Below, in pieces: positions 63,118 through 64,000 of a stretch of DNA of 64,000 bases (its first letter is position 1; each line of letters begins with the position of its first letter). This stretch comes from an uncultured Flavobacteriales bacterium. Its GTDB lineage: Bacteria; Bacteroidota; Bacteroidia; Flavobacteriales_D; Parvicellaceae. The notes beneath the pieces were generated by a model. That model ran no database searches. It was not told the origin of the DNA and worked only from the letters and a program-made list of their open reading frames with translations. Made by a program: the position numbers and the translations under genes. Location of the stretch: assembly GCA_943788115.1 (NCBI GenBank), contig CALSPA010000025.1, positions 1 through 64,000 on the forward strand. The letters are read 5' to 3'.

Positions 63118-63137
63118 TTTATATTCAATTATATAAA

Positions 63138-64000
63138 ATGAAATACAATCATAAAATAGCATTTTCAGTTTTTTTTCTCTTAATTTTTAATATTGGTAAA
63201 TCTCAAACATTGCAAATTAATGAGTTGCAAGTTTCTAATAAAAAAACTTTTTGCGATGGTTTTGGTGAATTTGATGATTGGATTGAAATATATAACCCTT
63301 CAGATTCTGTGGTTAGTCTTTCAGGTCTATTTTTCACCAATAATCTAAAAAACCCTACAAAACATCAAATAACTAATGTGAAATCTAAATGGATGAGCAT
63401 CGCTCCAAAGGGCTATGTTTTACTTTGGTTAGATTCTGACACAGAGCAAGGTAACAGGCATATTTCATTTAGATTAAATAAAAAAAATGGAATTGTAGCT
63501 ATATATGATGCCGATACTAATTTATTAGATTCTGTAAGTTATAAGTATCAAAAAAGAGATTATTCAATAGGAAGATATTCAGAGCTTCAAAGAGATCTTG
63601 CTGTTTTTAAAAGGCCATCCCCAAATGCCGCAAATAAAGACGGTTTGTTATTAACTCCAAATAATATTAGAGTTAAAACAGATAAGCCATCAGGATTTTA
63701 TAATAACAAAATTGACGTTATACTGTCTGTAGATTTCCCCGGAGATATATTTTATACTTTAGATGGATCTGTTCCTAATACTTCTAGTTTGAAATATAAA
63801 GGTCCAATTAAAATTGATTCAACATCGGTGTTAAGATCTATAGTGTTAAGAGAAGGTTATTTTCCTAATTATATTTCCTCAAATACATATTTTATTAATC
63901 AGGAAAGTTCAATTCCTGTGGTTTCTCTAATATCGGATCCTAAATTCCTTTGGAGTGATAAAAGAGGTATTTATTCAAACTATGAGGCAAGGAAATGGGA
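63138..64000 (+). CDS. Secreted lamin-tail / CotH-like protein, cut by the window end
   Basis: The open frame runs off the right edge (287 codons present). A signal peptide (KIAFSVFFLLIFNIGKSQ) is followed by a lamin-tail domain: LQINELQVSNKKTF, EFDDWIEIYNPSDSVVSLSG, WMSIAPKGYVLLWLD and a conserved SVSYKYQKRDYSIGRY. A chitobiase/Fn3-like segment comes next (GDIFYTLDGSVPNTSSLKYKG), then IPVVSLISDPKFLWSDKRGIY, the opening of a CotH-type kinase domain as in Bacteroidota CotH-lamin-tail proteins. The C-terminal half and any T9SS sorting domain are not visible. It follows the terminator at 63081 and so has its own promoter in the 63118-63137 region. Confidence 0.8.
   Translation, partial: MKYNHKIAFSVFFLLIFNIGKSQTLQINELQVSNKKTFCDGFGEFDDWIEIYNPSDSVVSLSGLFFTNNLKNPTKHQITNVKSKWMSIAPKGYVLLWLDSDTEQGNRHISFRLNKKNGIVAIYDADTNLLDSVSYKYQKRDYSIGRYSELQRDLAVFKRPSPNAANKDGLLLTPNNIRVKTDKPSGFYNNKIDVILSVDFPGDIFYTLDGSVPNTSSLKYKGPIKIDSTSVLRSIVLREGYFPNYISSNTYFINQESSIPVVSLISDPKFLWSDKRGIYSNYEARKW

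Overview
This is an AT-rich chromosomal window from a member of the Bacteroidota, most likely Flavobacteriales (Crocinitomicaceae/Cryomorphaceae-like). The evidence is the GldB/GldC gliding pair, type IX secretion (T9SS) C-terminal sorting domains, a Bacteroidota-style dcw cluster with an FtsL-like protein and no ddl or murB, an S46 dipeptidyl peptidase, glycine/ornithine-lipid acyltransferases, and promoter-like sequences of the TTTG/TAnnTTTG kind. The amino acid at position 3 of the peptide stem is predicted to be meso-diaminopimelate, from the MurE DNPR motif. No rRNA gene, intact tRNA gene, IS element, prophage, CRISPR array or classical defence island was seen. The window is mostly a dense housekeeping region.

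Layout. 0-3.7 kb (minus): a frameshifted helix-hairpin-helix gene, a PorV/PorQ-like barrel, trmB, gldC, gldB. 3.7-5.4 kb (plus): an outer-membrane barrel and nadE. 5.4-8.5 kb (minus): ferredoxin, ferredoxin-NADP reductase, purE, purK. 8.5-11.6 kb (plus): hpt, adk, obg, a PAP2 phosphatase, crcB. 11.6-14.3 kb (minus): two small lipoproteins, dihydroorotase, a dolichyl-phosphate-mannose-synthase-like glycosyltransferase. 14.4-17.5 kb (plus): a T9SS-secreted beta-propeller-like protein, an alkyltransferase-like protein, an Mrp ATPase, a NifU-like scaffold. 17.5-20 kb (minus): a TonB-dependent receptor. 20-24.4 kb (plus): a carotenoid operon (CarH-like B12 regulator, crtI, crtB, crtZ, heterodimer-type lycopene cyclase) expected to make zeaxanthin. 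24.4-25.6 kb (minus): arsenate reductase plus aquaglyceroporin. 25.6-27.6 kb (plus): a sensor kinase and an Omp28-like lipoprotein. 27.6-31 kb (minus): aminolipid acyltransferase pair, engB and a glycosyltransferase. 31.3-47.3 kb (plus): the dcw cluster from mraZ to ftsZ and yqeY. 47.4-58.8 kb: miscellaneous genes including a degenerate tRNA-Leu, a Dpp7-type peptidase, an FtsX-like permease, a broken NamZ-like gene and a DUF5916 barrel. 59-64 kb (plus): a secreted-protein pair including a large Ser-Lys-rich T9SS protein, then a truncated lamin-tail/CotH gene.

The most unusual points are: (1) a free-standing copy of the MurD C-terminal domain between murD and ftsW; (2) mirror-image MraZ-type operators in the divergent region between mraZ and the aminolipid acyltransferases; (3) a CarH-type B12 photoreceptor with a TTAAACAA half-site operator ahead of the carotenoid genes; (4) a decayed tRNA-Leu; (5) two patches of clustered one-base frameshifts in an otherwise intact window; (6) the Ser-Lys repeat linker in a large secreted protein downstream of a 17-T tract. 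All functional assignments come from reading motifs by eye; no database search was run.
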